A stretch of 64,000 bases of DNA from Reticulitermes speratus (taxonomy: Eukaryota > Arthropoda > Insecta > Blattodea > Rhinotermitidae), in assembly GCA_021186555.1 (NCBI GenBank), contig JAJKFL010000013.1, forward strand, positions 32,816,743 through 32,880,742, given 5' to 3'. The notes beneath the pieces are model-generated. The model had not been told where the DNA came from, ran no database searches, and was given only the letters and a program-made list of their open reading frames with translations. Position numbers and translations under genes: made by a program. Of the stretch, positions 22,106 through 32,041 are shown one piece after another; position 1 is the stretch's first letter; every line of letters starts with the position of its first letter.

Positions 22106-22203
22106 CTGCTCTGGAATGTAATTTTATAGCCTACACACATTCACAAATATGCATGTCCCTGATGATAGCTTAGTGAAAGACGAAACGTTGGAAATCTGTT
22201 AGT
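21853..22203. repeat. Ribozyme-family inverted pair flanking a TA microsatellite
   Basis: Left (21853-21896, minus) and right (22151-22200, plus) motifs are inverted relatives. The right one has CUGAUGA...GAAACGUUGG; the left has an altered core. The box-like TGTATTTGGTTGGATTC at 22233-22250 is mirrored by GAATCCAACAGATACGC near 21803. This lies in the intron of the proline-rich gene. Confidence 0.55.
22040..22105. repeat. (TA)n microsatellite
   Basis: About 60 bp of TA dinucleotides with two interspersed CATATA units. Confidence 0.95.
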
Positions 22204-22458
22204 GTAGATAATAAGGTATACAAAATCCAATCAATGTATTTGGTTGGATTCTAGTAAATTATGACATTAATACACGGATAATGCAAAGCATTACGACGTT
22301 TCTTAGTGAGGATTATAACTGCTGGACCGAACAAATTGGCATCATTATGGAGTTTTCTATAGCAAACTGTTAACGATAACACCGCGTCCTAACTACGAAA
22401 ACCAATTCATAAATTATGTATTAGAAAGTAATAGCTGTTTGTTTTGGAAATCATAAGA

Positions 22459-22744
22459 TAAAGGTAAAGTTCACCCTAGAACAGGCCATGATGGCCCAGA
22501 GGGGGAGCAGAGGTATAGCTATACTCTTTCCTTAACCTTGGCGTTAGATGGGGGTGCGTGGTCAACTCCACGCCCCGGCCGCTTTACCCCCGGGAAAGAG
22601 ACCCGGTACCCATTGTACAGGAGGCTGTGTAGGCCCCAGGGCCGGTCCGGACGGGTGCTGAAAATCTCGCCCCCACCGGGATTCGATCCCCGGACCGTCA
22701 AGCTCGTAGCGAGTCTCTATACCGACTGAGCTATCCCGGCCCAC
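22459..22744 (-). repeat. SINE family B, full-length copy
   Basis: Best full copy of family B: on the minus strand the tRNA-like head runs GGGATAGCTCAGTCGGTA (A box) to GGGATCGAATCCC (B box), then the body to a TTTACCTTTAT tail. It is flanked by GGAAATCATAAGA (22446-22458) and GGAAATCGTAAGA (22745-22757), a 13-bp duplication with one mismatch. It is intronic. Confidence 0.9.
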
Positions 22745-22904
22745 GGAAATCGTAAGAAACACTAATATATTGTGTCTGCAAAGTGCAGTGTTACAGCAGG
22801 TGGTACATATATTTACTAGTGTGATTTTAAACGTTAAATAGCCTGCAATGTAAAACAATACTAACAGTGCTGTAATCAAGCTTAACCAATATGACATTTA
22901 AGGT

Positions 22905-23095
22905 TCTCGCAGCGGTGAGAATTAATTTTATAATTTTCTGGGAATTGACACCGTCTTGTTTGGTAGATTAGTGCCAAAGTTGAGGAAGAACCTCTTGTCA
23001 TCATCTTCAGAGCAGAAAATATAGGCAGCAGGTTTCTCCGAAACGTCAGTGCCCACCTTCCAAACTACACGGCGCTATAATCGAGAAGACCATAA
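22905..23095. repeat. GAAACGUC ribozyme-family relic
   Basis: Contains TCATCATCTTCAG (reverse CUGAAGA), a later GAAACGTCAGTGCC and the shared 'AACTACACGGCG' block, as in the copies at 18905 and 51771. It sits about 80 bp before exon 2 of the proline-rich gene. Confidence 0.45.
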
Positions 23096-23175
23096 TGTTA
23101 AATCCAAGTACCAATTGACTCATGAAAGGTCCAACATTTCTTGTTCCAGTTATTTATTCATTTACTTTCCCACAG

Positions 23176-24273
23176 TTGTGCATTTTCGCCATCTGTTTGG
23201 CTGCCATTGCTTGCGCCAATGCCAGGCCAGAAAATCTGAATCCAGAAGAGGCACCCGAAGCAGTTTCTGCACCCGCAGAAAGCAACCCCGCAAAGAGGGG
23301 GCTGCCGATAAATGGATACAGTCATGGCTTGGGACACGGAAGCCGCTATGCATCAGGACACCAGCTGATTGGCGAATACCTGGGCGGTGTCTACCCACGC
23401 AACTTCGAGCACGAGAAGATAATCAAAGAAACTGTTGAAATTCCTCAGCCTTACCCAGTTGATATCAAATATCCTGTACCAGTTGAGGTACCATATTCTG
23501 TCCCACAACCCTTCCCTGTCGAAGTTAAAGTCCCCGTTAACAGACCCATCCCTGTGGAAGTTCCAGTGCCTGTTGACCGTCCCTACCCTGTAGAAGTGCC
23601 TATTGCTGTCCCTCAACCTAAGCCATACCCCGTTAAGGTCCCAGTTCCTGTGCCTGAACCCTATCCCGTCCAAGTCGAAGTCCCTGTCGATCATCCCTAC
23701 CCAGTTGTCGTAGACCGACCTGTCCCCGTTGTGGAACGATTCCCTGTTAAAGTACCATACCCTGTCAGACGTCCCTACCCAGTTGAAGTGAAAGTCCCTG
23801 TACCTCGCCCCATCCCTGTCGAAGTTCCAGTAGAACGTCCATACCCTGTGTACGTCGACAGGAAGATCCCTGTTCCTGAGCCGTACGCCGTTGAAGTGCC
23901 AGTTTACGTCCCTGTTGAAGTACCTGTTGATCGTCCCTATCCAGTTGAAGTTAAGGTTCCAGTCCCTGAGCCCTATACTGTTGAAGTCCCTGTTGGTGTA
24001 CCTGAACCATATCCTGTGGAAGTTCCAGTGGCCGTGGAGACAGCACACGCATTCCCAGCCCATGAGAGATATGCAGTAGAGAACGTGCTGCCTGCAACTT
24101 ACCCACGTGTTCCTCTTCCTATCAGCAGACCATTCCCTCACACACCATTCCCAATTTCAGAAGCTTACGCCTACCCTGAAGCAACTGCCGCTGCTTGGTC
24201 TGGAAAGTTCCACGGACAGTCACCGCATTTCTTTGAAGGAAAGGTTCCCATTAACCATTATGGTCACTATTGA
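23176..24273 (+). CDS. Proline/valine-rich secreted (cuticle-like) protein, exon 2
   Basis: The exon starts after the acceptor TTTCCCACAG and runs to TGA at 24271-24273. With exon 1 the protein is 369 aa: signal peptide to about residue 20 (cut after ANA), an Ala/Glu/Pro-rich segment with a KR pair, a Gly/His/Tyr stretch, then over 200 residues of imperfect P-x-P-V-(E/K/D)-V repeats (PYPVEVPVPV, RPYPVEV, EPYPV), and a Tyr/His-rich C-terminus. Such repeats suggest an extracellular structural or cuticular protein; the family name is uncertain (no chitin-binding R&R consensus is seen). The frame does extend upstream to an ATG at 23122, but those 18 codons are intron sequence including the polypyrimidine tract. 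Confidence 0.85.
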   Translation: MCIFAICLAAIACANARPENLNPEEAPEAVSAPAESNPAKRGLPINGYSHGLGHGSRYASGHQLIGEYLGGVYPRNFEHEKIIKETVEIPQPYPVDIKYPVPVEVPYSVPQPFPVEVKVPVNRPIPVEVPVPVDRPYPVEVPIAVPQPKPYPVKVPVPVPEPYPVQVEVPVDHPYPVVVDRPVPVVERFPVKVPYPVRRPYPVEVKVPVPRPIPVEVPVERPYPVYVDRKIPVPEPYAVEVPVYVPVEVPVDRPYPVEVKVPVPEPYTVEVPVGVPEPYPVEVPVAVETAHAFPAHERYAVENVLPATYPRVPLPISRPFPHTPFPISEAYAYPEATAAAWSGKFHGQSPHFFEGKVPINHYGHY

Positions 24274-24491
24274 AAGGGTTTCTAATACTACAACAACGTA
24301 TACAGAATTTTAATTAACTGCCTAAAACTAATTTATCTGATCTCATTAGTCAATCATTATTTATTTCGACGAAATATCGCTAATTGGTATTTATTATGTA
24401 CATTAATTAGACTTGGTTCAGTATTGTAACTTATTTCGTTTTCAACGTCATGTATGATTAAATTGTGCCTTTACTGGCTTGTGGCATATGA

Positions 24492-24497
24492 AATAAA
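24492..24497 (+). terminator. Poly(A) signal of the proline-rich gene
   Basis: AATAAA about 220 bp after the stop codon, in AT-rich 3' UTR; cleavage would be expected near 24510-24520. Confidence 0.7.
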
Positions 24498-24751
24498 AAT
24501 TATAATTAAGCATCTACTCTGTTACTTATTTGACCGCCTCGTAATGCAACAGTGTGAACACAGCAAAACACTTTGTTTTGTTGGGTGATATGGAGAGAAA
24601 TGTACATGCCAAATTTTGGGCTTACTTATAAGCATGGAATGAAAAGGAGCCAATATAGAATTCTGTTCACGGAATTAAACTCCTAAAAATGATTCACTGT
24701 TTAAAACACTGACGAAATGCCCTACACTTTCACTTTTATTATTTATTCATC

Positions 24752-24800
24752 AACCCCTACATATGTTTCGGTCTTATATAAGTCCATCTTCAGGGGGTTC
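24752..24800 (-). ncRNA. Hammerhead ribozyme motif
   Basis: Minus strand: stem I AACCCC pairing GGGGUU (6 bp), CUGAAGA, stem II closed by GG pairing CC around CUUAUAUAAG, GAAA, stem III ACAU pairing AUGU, GUA cleavage triplet. Confidence 0.72.
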
Positions 24801-25120
24801 ATAAACTACGTTCATATTACATCCAATGTTACGTCTGCCATTATACTGGTGCAATCTCTTTGTATATAAGTTACAATCACTTACAAAGTCAGAATTTAAA
24901 ATATATATAAAAAAAACAGAGTATAAAATCCTTAAAAATTCGTCAAAATTCGTGTTAAAATAGTAAAATGCAGCAGTGTGGATTATTATGTTATCTCTAC
25001 ACCTTTGGCTGTTTTTGTTCTTAGTTTTGTATATTTGATGGTCATTTAGTAATTATGTCCTGCTGTTTTATGTCGTCTGTGTCTCATGCTGCGGTGTAAT
25101 ACGTATGAACGTAGTTTATG

Positions 25121-25168
25121 AACCCCCTGAAGACGACCTTATATAAGACCGAAACATATGTAGGGGTT
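25121..25168 (+). ncRNA. Hammerhead ribozyme motif
   Basis: Stem I AACCCC (25121-25126) pairs GGGGUU (25163-25168). The core CUGAAGA at 25127-25133, stem II around CUUAUAUAAG, GAAAC at 25151-25155, stem III ACAU/AUGU and GUA ending at 25162 are all present. Predicted cleavage falls between 25162 and 25163. Confidence 0.72.
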
Positions 25169-25329
25169 GATGTGTAAATAATAAAAGTGGAAGTGAAGTG
25201 CATTTCGTTGGTTTGTAAACAGTGAATTGTAAAAAAATGCACGGTGAGACTAATATAAAATTTCTACAAATGATGTGATTTCAATGCAAAAATATCGAAA
25301 GTATACGTTTATTTTCCCATGCAGGACTC

Positions 25330-25835
25330 ATGGGAAAGACCAGAAATGTGTGAAGAATTTTGTCGGAAATCCTGAAGGGAAGAGACCTGCTCTAAACCCT
25401 GGGTCTTCAAGTGAGAATAAATTTATTTTTCTGCAGGGGCCAAAGATCTTTCTCTTCTCCGAAAGTCCAAACCGTTTCCGAGAATCACCCAGCCTCCTAT
25501 TCGTGTGTCCTTTCCCCTGGAATAAATAGATGGTGGTGTGAAACTGACAAAGCATTTCCATCTAGATTCGAAGTTAAGAATGTGTGGAGCTCTACTCTCC
25601 TTACACTATATGTCTTTATGGCTTGCACAGTGACAAATTTATATTTTTACCTTTCAAATATTATAAAGCGAGAATTTGGACTGCATTGATCTGGCTCAGG
25701 ATAATGTGTAGTGGCGGCATTTTTCTAACAGGGTAATAAACGTTCTAGTTTCATAGAAGACACGGGATTTTGTAAGTAGCTGAGTGGATGCTAGCTTCTC
25801 AGGAGGACGCTATTCTTCGGCACCGAGCTCTGCTG
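25330..25835 (+). mobile_element. LINE 3' end split by a SINE
   Basis: A first piece encodes NFVGNPEGKRP (family form VGKPEGKRPLGRPRRRW) near 25353-25385; a second (from 25675) encodes WIDLAQD and continues through the conserved 3' end (TAGCTTCTCAGGAGGAC). The SINE B at 25430-25668 lies between them. Decayed throughout. Confidence 0.65.
25430..25668 (+). repeat. SINE family B copy, divergent
   Basis: CACCCAGCCTCCTAT, a GAGCTCTACTCTCC block and a TTTACCTTTC tail follow the family B order on the plus strand, with many substitutions. Confidence 0.6.
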
Positions 25836-25997
25836 CTCTATTCGCTATGCACTTGTCCAGCTTCTATGGCCACAAAGCCGAGTCCCGAACTGTACACATA
25901 ATTTCCCTACCAAAGTCTTAGTGACTGTTAAATATCTTTGACACACAAACTATGACTGCTATCGTAATATATATATAGGACACAATAATACGACTAA

Positions 25998-26300
25998 GAA
26001 TTAATACATCAACCAAATTATGCGCTTAATAAAATACGTACATTCATGAACAAGTATAAAACTATTACATGTTTCGGCACTTGAGTGCCATTATCAGGGA
26101 GTTATTCAGAAAGGAGTACAAGACCAACACGTACACCTAGGTATGATTTAGCACTTATTGAAATAATTAAAATATTAAAATATTAAGCTTGTGAATTACA
26201 CAAACTTAACAAGCAAAAAAATTACAATATTGTAAAATATAAAAGTTTTATACGTGTTTTTGAATGCATTTTATTAAGTGCATATGTGGTTGATATATTA
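25998..26300. repeat. Ribozyme-family inverted-repeat element
   Basis: TACATCAACCAAATTATGCGCTT (26006 on) is inverted as AAGTGCATATGTGGTTGATATA near 26276. The minus-strand ribozyme-like motif at 26062-26105 has a 6-bp stem II (GGCACU/AGUGCC), GAAA and stem III ACA/UGU, but CUGAUAA instead of CUGANGA, so activity is doubtful. Confidence 0.6.
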
Positions 26301-26317
26301 CTCCTTTACCCCCCCCC

Positions 26318-26487
26318 CTGGTACCCCCCTGGTACCTGGTTCTCCTGGTACTCATTTCTGTTAGAGGCCGAGTCGATCCAAGGCCATAGTGCGACCGAAA
26401 GGATTATGTCACCATCGGGAATCGAACCCGCGACCTTCCGGCTTGTAGCGCAGTGCCTCAACCAACTGCGTCACCGCACGCCCCGTT
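26318..26487 (-). repeat. SINE family C head
   Basis: Minus-strand tRNA-like head: GACGCAGTTGGTTGAGGCA (A box region) and GGGTTCGATTCCCGATGG (B box), followed by ACATAATCCTTTCGGTCGCA, as in the copy at 43939. The 3' body is replaced by a GGTAC-rich tract. Confidence 0.75.
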
Positions 26488-26885
26488 AATGTTACAACAG
26501 GTGAACACATAGGTACTCGTACATGCATGCAATAAATTTGTTATTAATAACACTTTACTTTATTAAAGAGATTCGCCTATTTTACAGGCTTTATTTGGAG
26601 AAAGCTGTGTTGTTGGTACGTTCTCAGGTTGTGCCTGCTAATTTCACAGTAGGTTGCTACACTGTGAGCTGTTCTTATGACCAGACTAAGTTGGCAACAC
26701 ACGCTCCACTTGCAGCCAAGTGCTGGCCGGAACAGATGAGAAGTTGATGGCAAAAATTGGTGTACGGCAGTGTAATTTGAGCGTAATAAGGTCCCGTGCA
26801 AGGCAACGCTATGAATTCGTAAGCAGCACTTACCTCTAACTTGCTGCTCTTACGGTTCTCAAGCATTGGCTGAACTGTATGAAGG

Positions 26886-26995
26886 AGAATTCTTGAGCAG
26901 GCAATAGTTTACTCAGTTACTCAAGAAATTCATTGCATTTAGGGAACCCGACATTTTGTTACCTGTTTACAACAGCCACTCCCTGAACTCATTAC
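26886..26995 (-). mobile_element. LINE 3' tail fragment
   Basis: Reverse complement reads GTTGTAAACAGGTAACAAAATGTCGG...CAATGAATTTCTTGAGTAACTGAG, the conserved 3' end of the LINE family at 30400. Confidence 0.55.
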
Positions 26996-27167
26996 ACAAG
27001 CTCGCGCCCTTTATCTTTAAGGTGAATTGTATGACTAGCCTTCCATTTAAATGTAGGATTTCACATTGTAGGCTTTAACAAGTGTAATAAATGACATGTT
27101 GCTAAAATGCTACGTTATAAATTTAAGTTGGCAAGTTAAAATTACTTAAATTATAATTGTTAGCTAT

Positions 27168-27262
27168 TTCTTCCAGAAGCCTCCGTTAGAAGCTAACAGT
27201 CGCGAAATTCATTAAGATATTCCTCGCTTTTATAGAACCCGAAAGTTCATTACCGCGCTCAC
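27168..27262 (-). mobile_element. LINE 3' tail fragment
   Basis: Reverse complement has GCGGTAATGAACTTTCGGGT then TAGCTTCTAACGGAGGCTTC, matching the LINE 3' end. Confidence 0.6.
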
Positions 27263-27974
27263 ATCATGATAAACGTGATATAATTTTTTTTTTTAAATAT
27301 CACATTAAGAAATATTTCTTAATCTCCAAAAATGTCACCGCACAAATCTTAACGACCCGGTATTAAATGACGCTGATACTGTTTGGTACGGTAGTATGGT
27401 ATATAACATCCCTACTAAGCCGAAATTAATTTTAATATTATTATGAAATGGCCTCTTCCCCTAAAGCTTTGCAACTAATGTGTTTTATAGCGTGACACTG
27501 CCCATTACGCCATACATAGTACAGGTTCCGCTCCATTTTCCTCCATTAAATCACCAAAACGAAACACGTACAGCAGTCGCTCTGATTCTATCGAAATACT
27601 GGCTGTTCGTTTAGTTTGTCATGACTTAGTGAATAGCTGTTATTTCTGTCCACGAAATCTCCGCATTTTGCACGCTTTACTTGGAAGGTGGAGGGGAGGT
27701 GTGACAGGCTGGGTCACGTTGGAGGTGAATGCAGCACTGCTTAGATACAAAAATATTTCTACCTACACAAATTAACTGTTCGTTTCTGTAACTGTCGAAG
27801 ATGAATCAAATGCGTTAAGCAATAAGAAGACCAGAAGAAATAATGTCAAGGAAGCCGTATTAAATAACCGACTGCCCTGATACTCCGCATAAATAATAAT
27901 TTCCGTAAAGACTACCAACATGGCGACCGTGTGAATAAACACCTGCATCACACTGTGTTTGTCTAAATCATGTC
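27263..27974. other. Unannotated stretch
   Basis: No feature recognised. Confidence 0.4.
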
Positions 27975-28236
27975 ATCTTGGTATAGTCGGTATAGCTACT
28001 CGCTACGGGCTAGACGGTCCCGGGATCGAATTCCGGTGGCCGTGAGATTCTGATACCCGTCCAGACCGGCCCCGCGACACACCTAGTCTCCTGCACAGTG
28101 TGTACCGGGTCTTTATCGGGGGTAAATCGGCTGTGGCGTCGTGCTGACCACCCACCCCGTTCTAGCGCCTAGGTTGCAAAAGTGTTGGAGCTATACCCTC
28201 GCCTCCCCTCTTCACCTGCACATTTACCTTTACATT
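27975..28236 (+). repeat. SINE family B copy
   Basis: Plus-strand tRNA-like head (TATAGTCGGTATAGCTACTCG, B box GGGATCGAATTCC), body and TTTACCTTTACA tail. Confidence 0.8.
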
Positions 28237-29307
28237 CCGGTAGGTGGGCACTACTGTTTTCAAAAATAAATTGTCTCCATCTTCAGGTTACTGTGAAGAC
28301 AGCAGTGTAATCTTCAGTGTAATCTTCAGTGTAAATCGCTGGTCGAACTACAGAAATTACACGGTGTCATGTGAGATGAGGGAGTGATAATGGATTAGGA
28401 TTTGCAGTGAGCTTTCGTGTCAAATTTCGAGGTGATTTGGCTGGAGTAATTCAGGAAACCCCGCAGACACTTCAGAGAGGACAGGCAGACTGCTGCTACA
28501 ACAGACCGCTCTGTTAGTGACTCAGGTTGCAGCTGACGTTTCAATAACACGACAGCCACGTTCTCTGTGCTTCCTATTGCCCATCAGAACTGTCCCTTGC
28601 AGACACAAGCCAGCAGCACGAAGACAGTTTGCTTTCTTGAGCAGTACATGTGGCAATAAAACATCAAGTCGTATTCTTATCTGCTCCTTCTGTATCTTCG
28701 TTTCCTTTTCTCTTTCTTTTCTTCCCATTCGTCTTCCTTTTTCGTTATTCTTCTCTCGTTTTCTTCAACGTGCCCTTCCTTTTTCGTCCGCCTTCTTCAT
28801 TTTCGTAATCTCCAGTTTGTCGTCGTCATCGTCATTATCATCTTCATGATCATGATCATGATCTTTTTCTTATAACATTTTTCTTCTTATCCTTATATCT
28901 CGTTTATTCTTCCATTCTCCTTTTAGCTCTGCCTATCCCCCTTTAATTTTTGTTGTTCTCCTCCTACAGGTCTTGTATCACGTTCTTCCCTATGTAACCT
29001 CCCCCACCACTCCAACAAAACACCCTAATCTCAGTGTCTGACAGCGGCTCCACGTGTTGTCCTCAGTGTATCGATGCACAACGAATTATACGAAGAAGAA
29101 ATCAAATCATCACTCAGTACTGAATATTGCGCCCTCATTAGCTTCACGTTGAAGTTACACAAATTAGCCAGCTGATTTTACGTGTCTCTGTGTATCTGAA
29201 GTTTAATTCAATACCACTAAAGAGTAAGATATCTTTAACCATTGACAGAGTAGTGGCAAGCATATTATGTACCCTCTCTCTGAACAACTACTTTTTTTTA
29301 TTTATTG
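28237..29307. other. Mostly unannotated; ribozyme scrap and pyrimidine-rich DNA
   Basis: A decayed ribozyme-family piece (CATCTTCAGG, then three tandem CTTCAGTGTAAT units) lies at 28250-28335. 28690-28940 is TTC/TCT-rich with a CATGAT run at 28845-28862. No gene is supported. Confidence 0.4.
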
Positions 29308-29405
29308 AGAAGGGCCCCGCAGCAGAAGCTACGGACACCCCGCAGCCTTAAGGCTTCTTGTGGAACCCTGTGATAAAGATGAGAGAAAAATGATCAGTTT
29401 TTTTT
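29308..29405 (-). repeat. SINE family E tail fragment
   Basis: GGGCCCCGCAGCAG...CCGCAGCCTTAAGGCTT matches the tail side of the family E copies at 1409 and 31398. Confidence 0.7.
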
Positions 29406-29865
29406 AACAATCACATACTCTTCATTTGCCCACTGAGTCTATGTTTCGTAAATATGATTCCCACAATAAGCAACATTTATGTAAACAGATTTGACAGAGT
29501 GGTCTTTGTAAAGGAGATGCAGTGTTTTCTGCGATGTAGGAACTGAATTTTTGACGGTATTTAAATGAGCTTCATGCTATGAAGGGTTCTATGGTAATGC
29601 AGATCTATACGCTCTAGTTCGTGGGCAGTGTTTAACCGTTTGACATAAAAGTTGCATAAAATAATGACGTCATACCTCACAGATAACAGACCGCGTCGTC
29701 ATGACAAGAAATAACCTATCAGGCTGCGCGCGCACGGGCAAGAAACAAGTTGCCGCCATTAAGGATTTGCGGACTGTGGCAGAGTGAAACTAGATAGGAA
29801 GACTTTCAATGATTTCAGTCTGAGTATCGAAAAAACGTAAAGTTGTCCGTGTGCAAGCCACAAAG
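29406..29865. other. Unannotated stretch
   Basis: No feature recognised. Confidence 0.4.
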
Positions 29866-30070
29866 CCGTATTGGCGAGTGGAGATATACCTCCACTCATT
29901 CTTAACCTCGGCAATAGATGGTGGTAAGTGATCAGCTTCACCCTCCAGCCGCTTTACCGCCGGAGAGGGAGCTCCCACCACCCACTCAGCTAGAGGTTGG
30001 GCGGGCTTCGAAGCCGGTCGGGACGCTTTGGAAAACACAAAATCTGTTGCTGCTGCCGGGAGCCTCGTAT
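29866..30070 (-). repeat. SINE family B, old copy
   Basis: TACCTCCACTCATTC, CTCGGCAATAGATGG and CCGCTTTACCGCC occur in family B minus-strand order, followed by a degraded head. Confidence 0.65.
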
Positions 30071-30399
30071 GGCAATACTCACTGCGGCTGTGACACTAAG
30101 CTAAGAATTTTGTTTTTCCGCATATTATTTGATTTCAGACGTTACTGTCTTTCAATTCAAAAACAAAGGAAATGCAAATGACAGCAAGATTTGTTTACAA
30201 ATAAAAATACAAATTATGAATGTGATGTTTCACTAAATGATCCCACTGAAGGGGCATCACTGCTCCCAAATCAATACTCTTCTCCACCTGAAAGGTTAAC
30301 TTTACTGTCTTATAAAACACATACGGCTCAGAATCTTTCGTCTTCCCGTTTGCTGTCTATAAATATAAAACTGAAGTATGCAGAATTACAATTTTCGCA

Positions 30400-30905
30400 T
30401 CTTGTATGAATGAGTGTGAAACTTGTCCTCTCGCGGGAAGAACAGAGACTGAGGGTGTTCGAGAGTAGGGTGCTCAGGAAGATATTTGGGCCTTAGACAG
30501 AGTAAGTAACAGGAGACGGGAGAAAATTACATAATGAGGAGCTTCGTCATTTGTTATCCTCACAATACATTATTAGGATGATCAAATCAATGATGAGATA
30601 GACAAGCCGTGTGGCATGTATGGCGAAATACAGAAATATGTAGTGTTTTGGTGGCAAACGTGATGGAAACAACCACTTGGAAGATATAGACGTAGAGGGG
30701 AAGGTATTAATAAAATGAATCTCGCAAAATAGGACATACACATAATGTCATGGACTAGATTCGTTCGGCTGACGACAAGGATAAGTGGCAGGCTGTTGTG
30801 AACACGGTAATGAACATTTGGGTTTCATAAAATGTGATGAATTTCTCGACTGCCTAAGGAAACATTAGCTTCTCAAAAAAGACATTGCTCCATGGAGTTA
30901 GTTAT
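30400..30905 (+). mobile_element. LINE 3' region with decayed ORF2 C-terminus
   Basis: The translation gives SREEQRLRVFESRVLRKIFG, then TGDGRKLHNEELRHL, followed by the untranslated end (TGAACATTTGGGTTTCATAAAATG..CTTCTCAAAAAAGACATTGCTCCATGGAGTTAGTTA). This is the C-terminal zone of an endonuclease-reverse transcriptase LINE common in insects. Stops and frame changes are present. At least ten shorter tails in the window derive from the same family. Confidence 0.72.
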
Positions 30906-31397
30906 TTGTTTTTTTTTTAGTCTTCTACAGCAGACATGTTGGCGATAACACGTGCACCGCTACAGGCAGGAAGCGAATATTCAATCTCCAGTGCCCCAGA
31001 CAGATTGAAACACGAGCGTTGTTATCACATGCAACAGACACGTTGCATCGAGAATGGGACACGCCTCGTGTTCGAACGGTAATAAAACCTTGGCCCTTGC
31101 GCATGCTCTGATACAAAGCGTGTTTTGTCCATGGAACGAACAAGTAACAGCACAACTAAAGGTGCCTCTGCACGCGTAGACTTAATGCTGTTCGGGGAAT
31201 GAATTGTTCGTTATGAGGAACATATCGAACCCAGCCTGTGGTACATATAGCAGCCAGTGTCCTGTAGCTACTTGTCAGTACATTGCTACCAGAATCCGGA
31301 AAGTATTCTTCGTGTAGTCCAGTTCATTTTTACAGCTCACATTTCTGCTGCAGTCTTGTGTACATGACTGCGGAACGCAGTGTACTGCTGTGAACAA
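30906..31397. other. Unannotated stretch
   Basis: No feature recognised. Confidence 0.4.
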
Positions 31398-31652
31398 ATG
31401 CTACGGACGCACCGCAGCCTTGAGGCTTATTGTGCAACCCTGCGATGATGATGATTAGATCTTTTTTCTCATTTTTCCGTTTAATGGAGCACCGGTGGAA
31501 TGGAATTGACAGGGAAAAATCGAAGTACTCGGGGAGAAACTTGTCCCAGTGCCACCTTGTCCACCACAAATCCCACATGGACTGAGCAGGGATCGAACCA
31601 GGGTCTCCGCGGTGAGAGGCCGGCGACTAACCACCTGAGCCATGGCAGGTTA
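31398..31652 (-). repeat. SINE family E copy
   Basis: Minus-strand copy with B box seen as GGGATCGAACCAGGG and a GATGATGATGA tail; it ends about 270 bp before the seven-exon gene's promoter. Confidence 0.8.
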
Positions 31653-31914
31653 CGTCAACTTGTACCGTGCCTGCAGGGATAGTGTGTCAAAGTGGGCCAC
31701 TACCATATCTCCCCTAACCCCAATCTTCACCAAATTGTCACACACAATCTTTAGCGCTCCTTGGCATTTCTTACCTATTCAGCCATCACGATCATCTTCC
31801 CATATCATTCGACACTCCAAGCAGCGTCCTACGATAAGCTTATTAGCAGTAGCAGTCTGCCCGGTGCCACAGTTTGTTAGCCGGGTTAAGAAGCGTGTCC
31901 CTCCAGTGGGAGGG

Positions 31915-31971
31915 GAGAGTTCATAAGGGGTCAGAACCCCTCGTGGCCAGACAGTTGTGTTAGTGTGCGAG
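31915..31971 (+). promoter_or_regulatory. Putative core promoter and 5' UTR of the seven-exon gene
   Basis: A TATA-like TTCATAAG (31919-31926) stands about 31 bp before CAGACAGTTG, a plausible initiator; the ATG follows at 31972 after a short leader. This is position-based inference only. Confidence 0.35.
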
Positions 31972-32041
31972 ATGGGGATCACCGGGGCTGTCTTCATGCT
32001 CACGGCGTTGTGTGTCGCAGCGGCGGACGAGAAGGTCCAGG
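31972..32041 (+). CDS. Exon 1: signal peptide
   Basis: ATG to a phase-1 donor GTTTGT. The 23 codons give a hydrophobic core (GAVFMLTALCVAAA) and DEKVQ, a typical secretory leader. Confidence 0.75.

Larger units (their letters stand above)
24693..25228. repeat. Ribozyme-bearing inverted-repeat element, copy 2
   Basis: Arms of about 122 bp (24693-24814 and 25105-25228) are inverted copies, each with a full hammerhead motif. The unpaired middle matches copy 1 (13996-14345) at TTCGTCTGCCATTATA and TACAATCACTTACAA but is longer. The outer end continues as TGCACGGTGAGA..TAATATAAAATTT in both copies. Confidence 0.82.

Noticed and set aside
23353-24141. 262-codon open frame on the minus strand
   Set aside because: It is the mirror of the PVPVEV repeat exon; regular codon repetition keeps the opposite strand open. 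No splice or promoter context.
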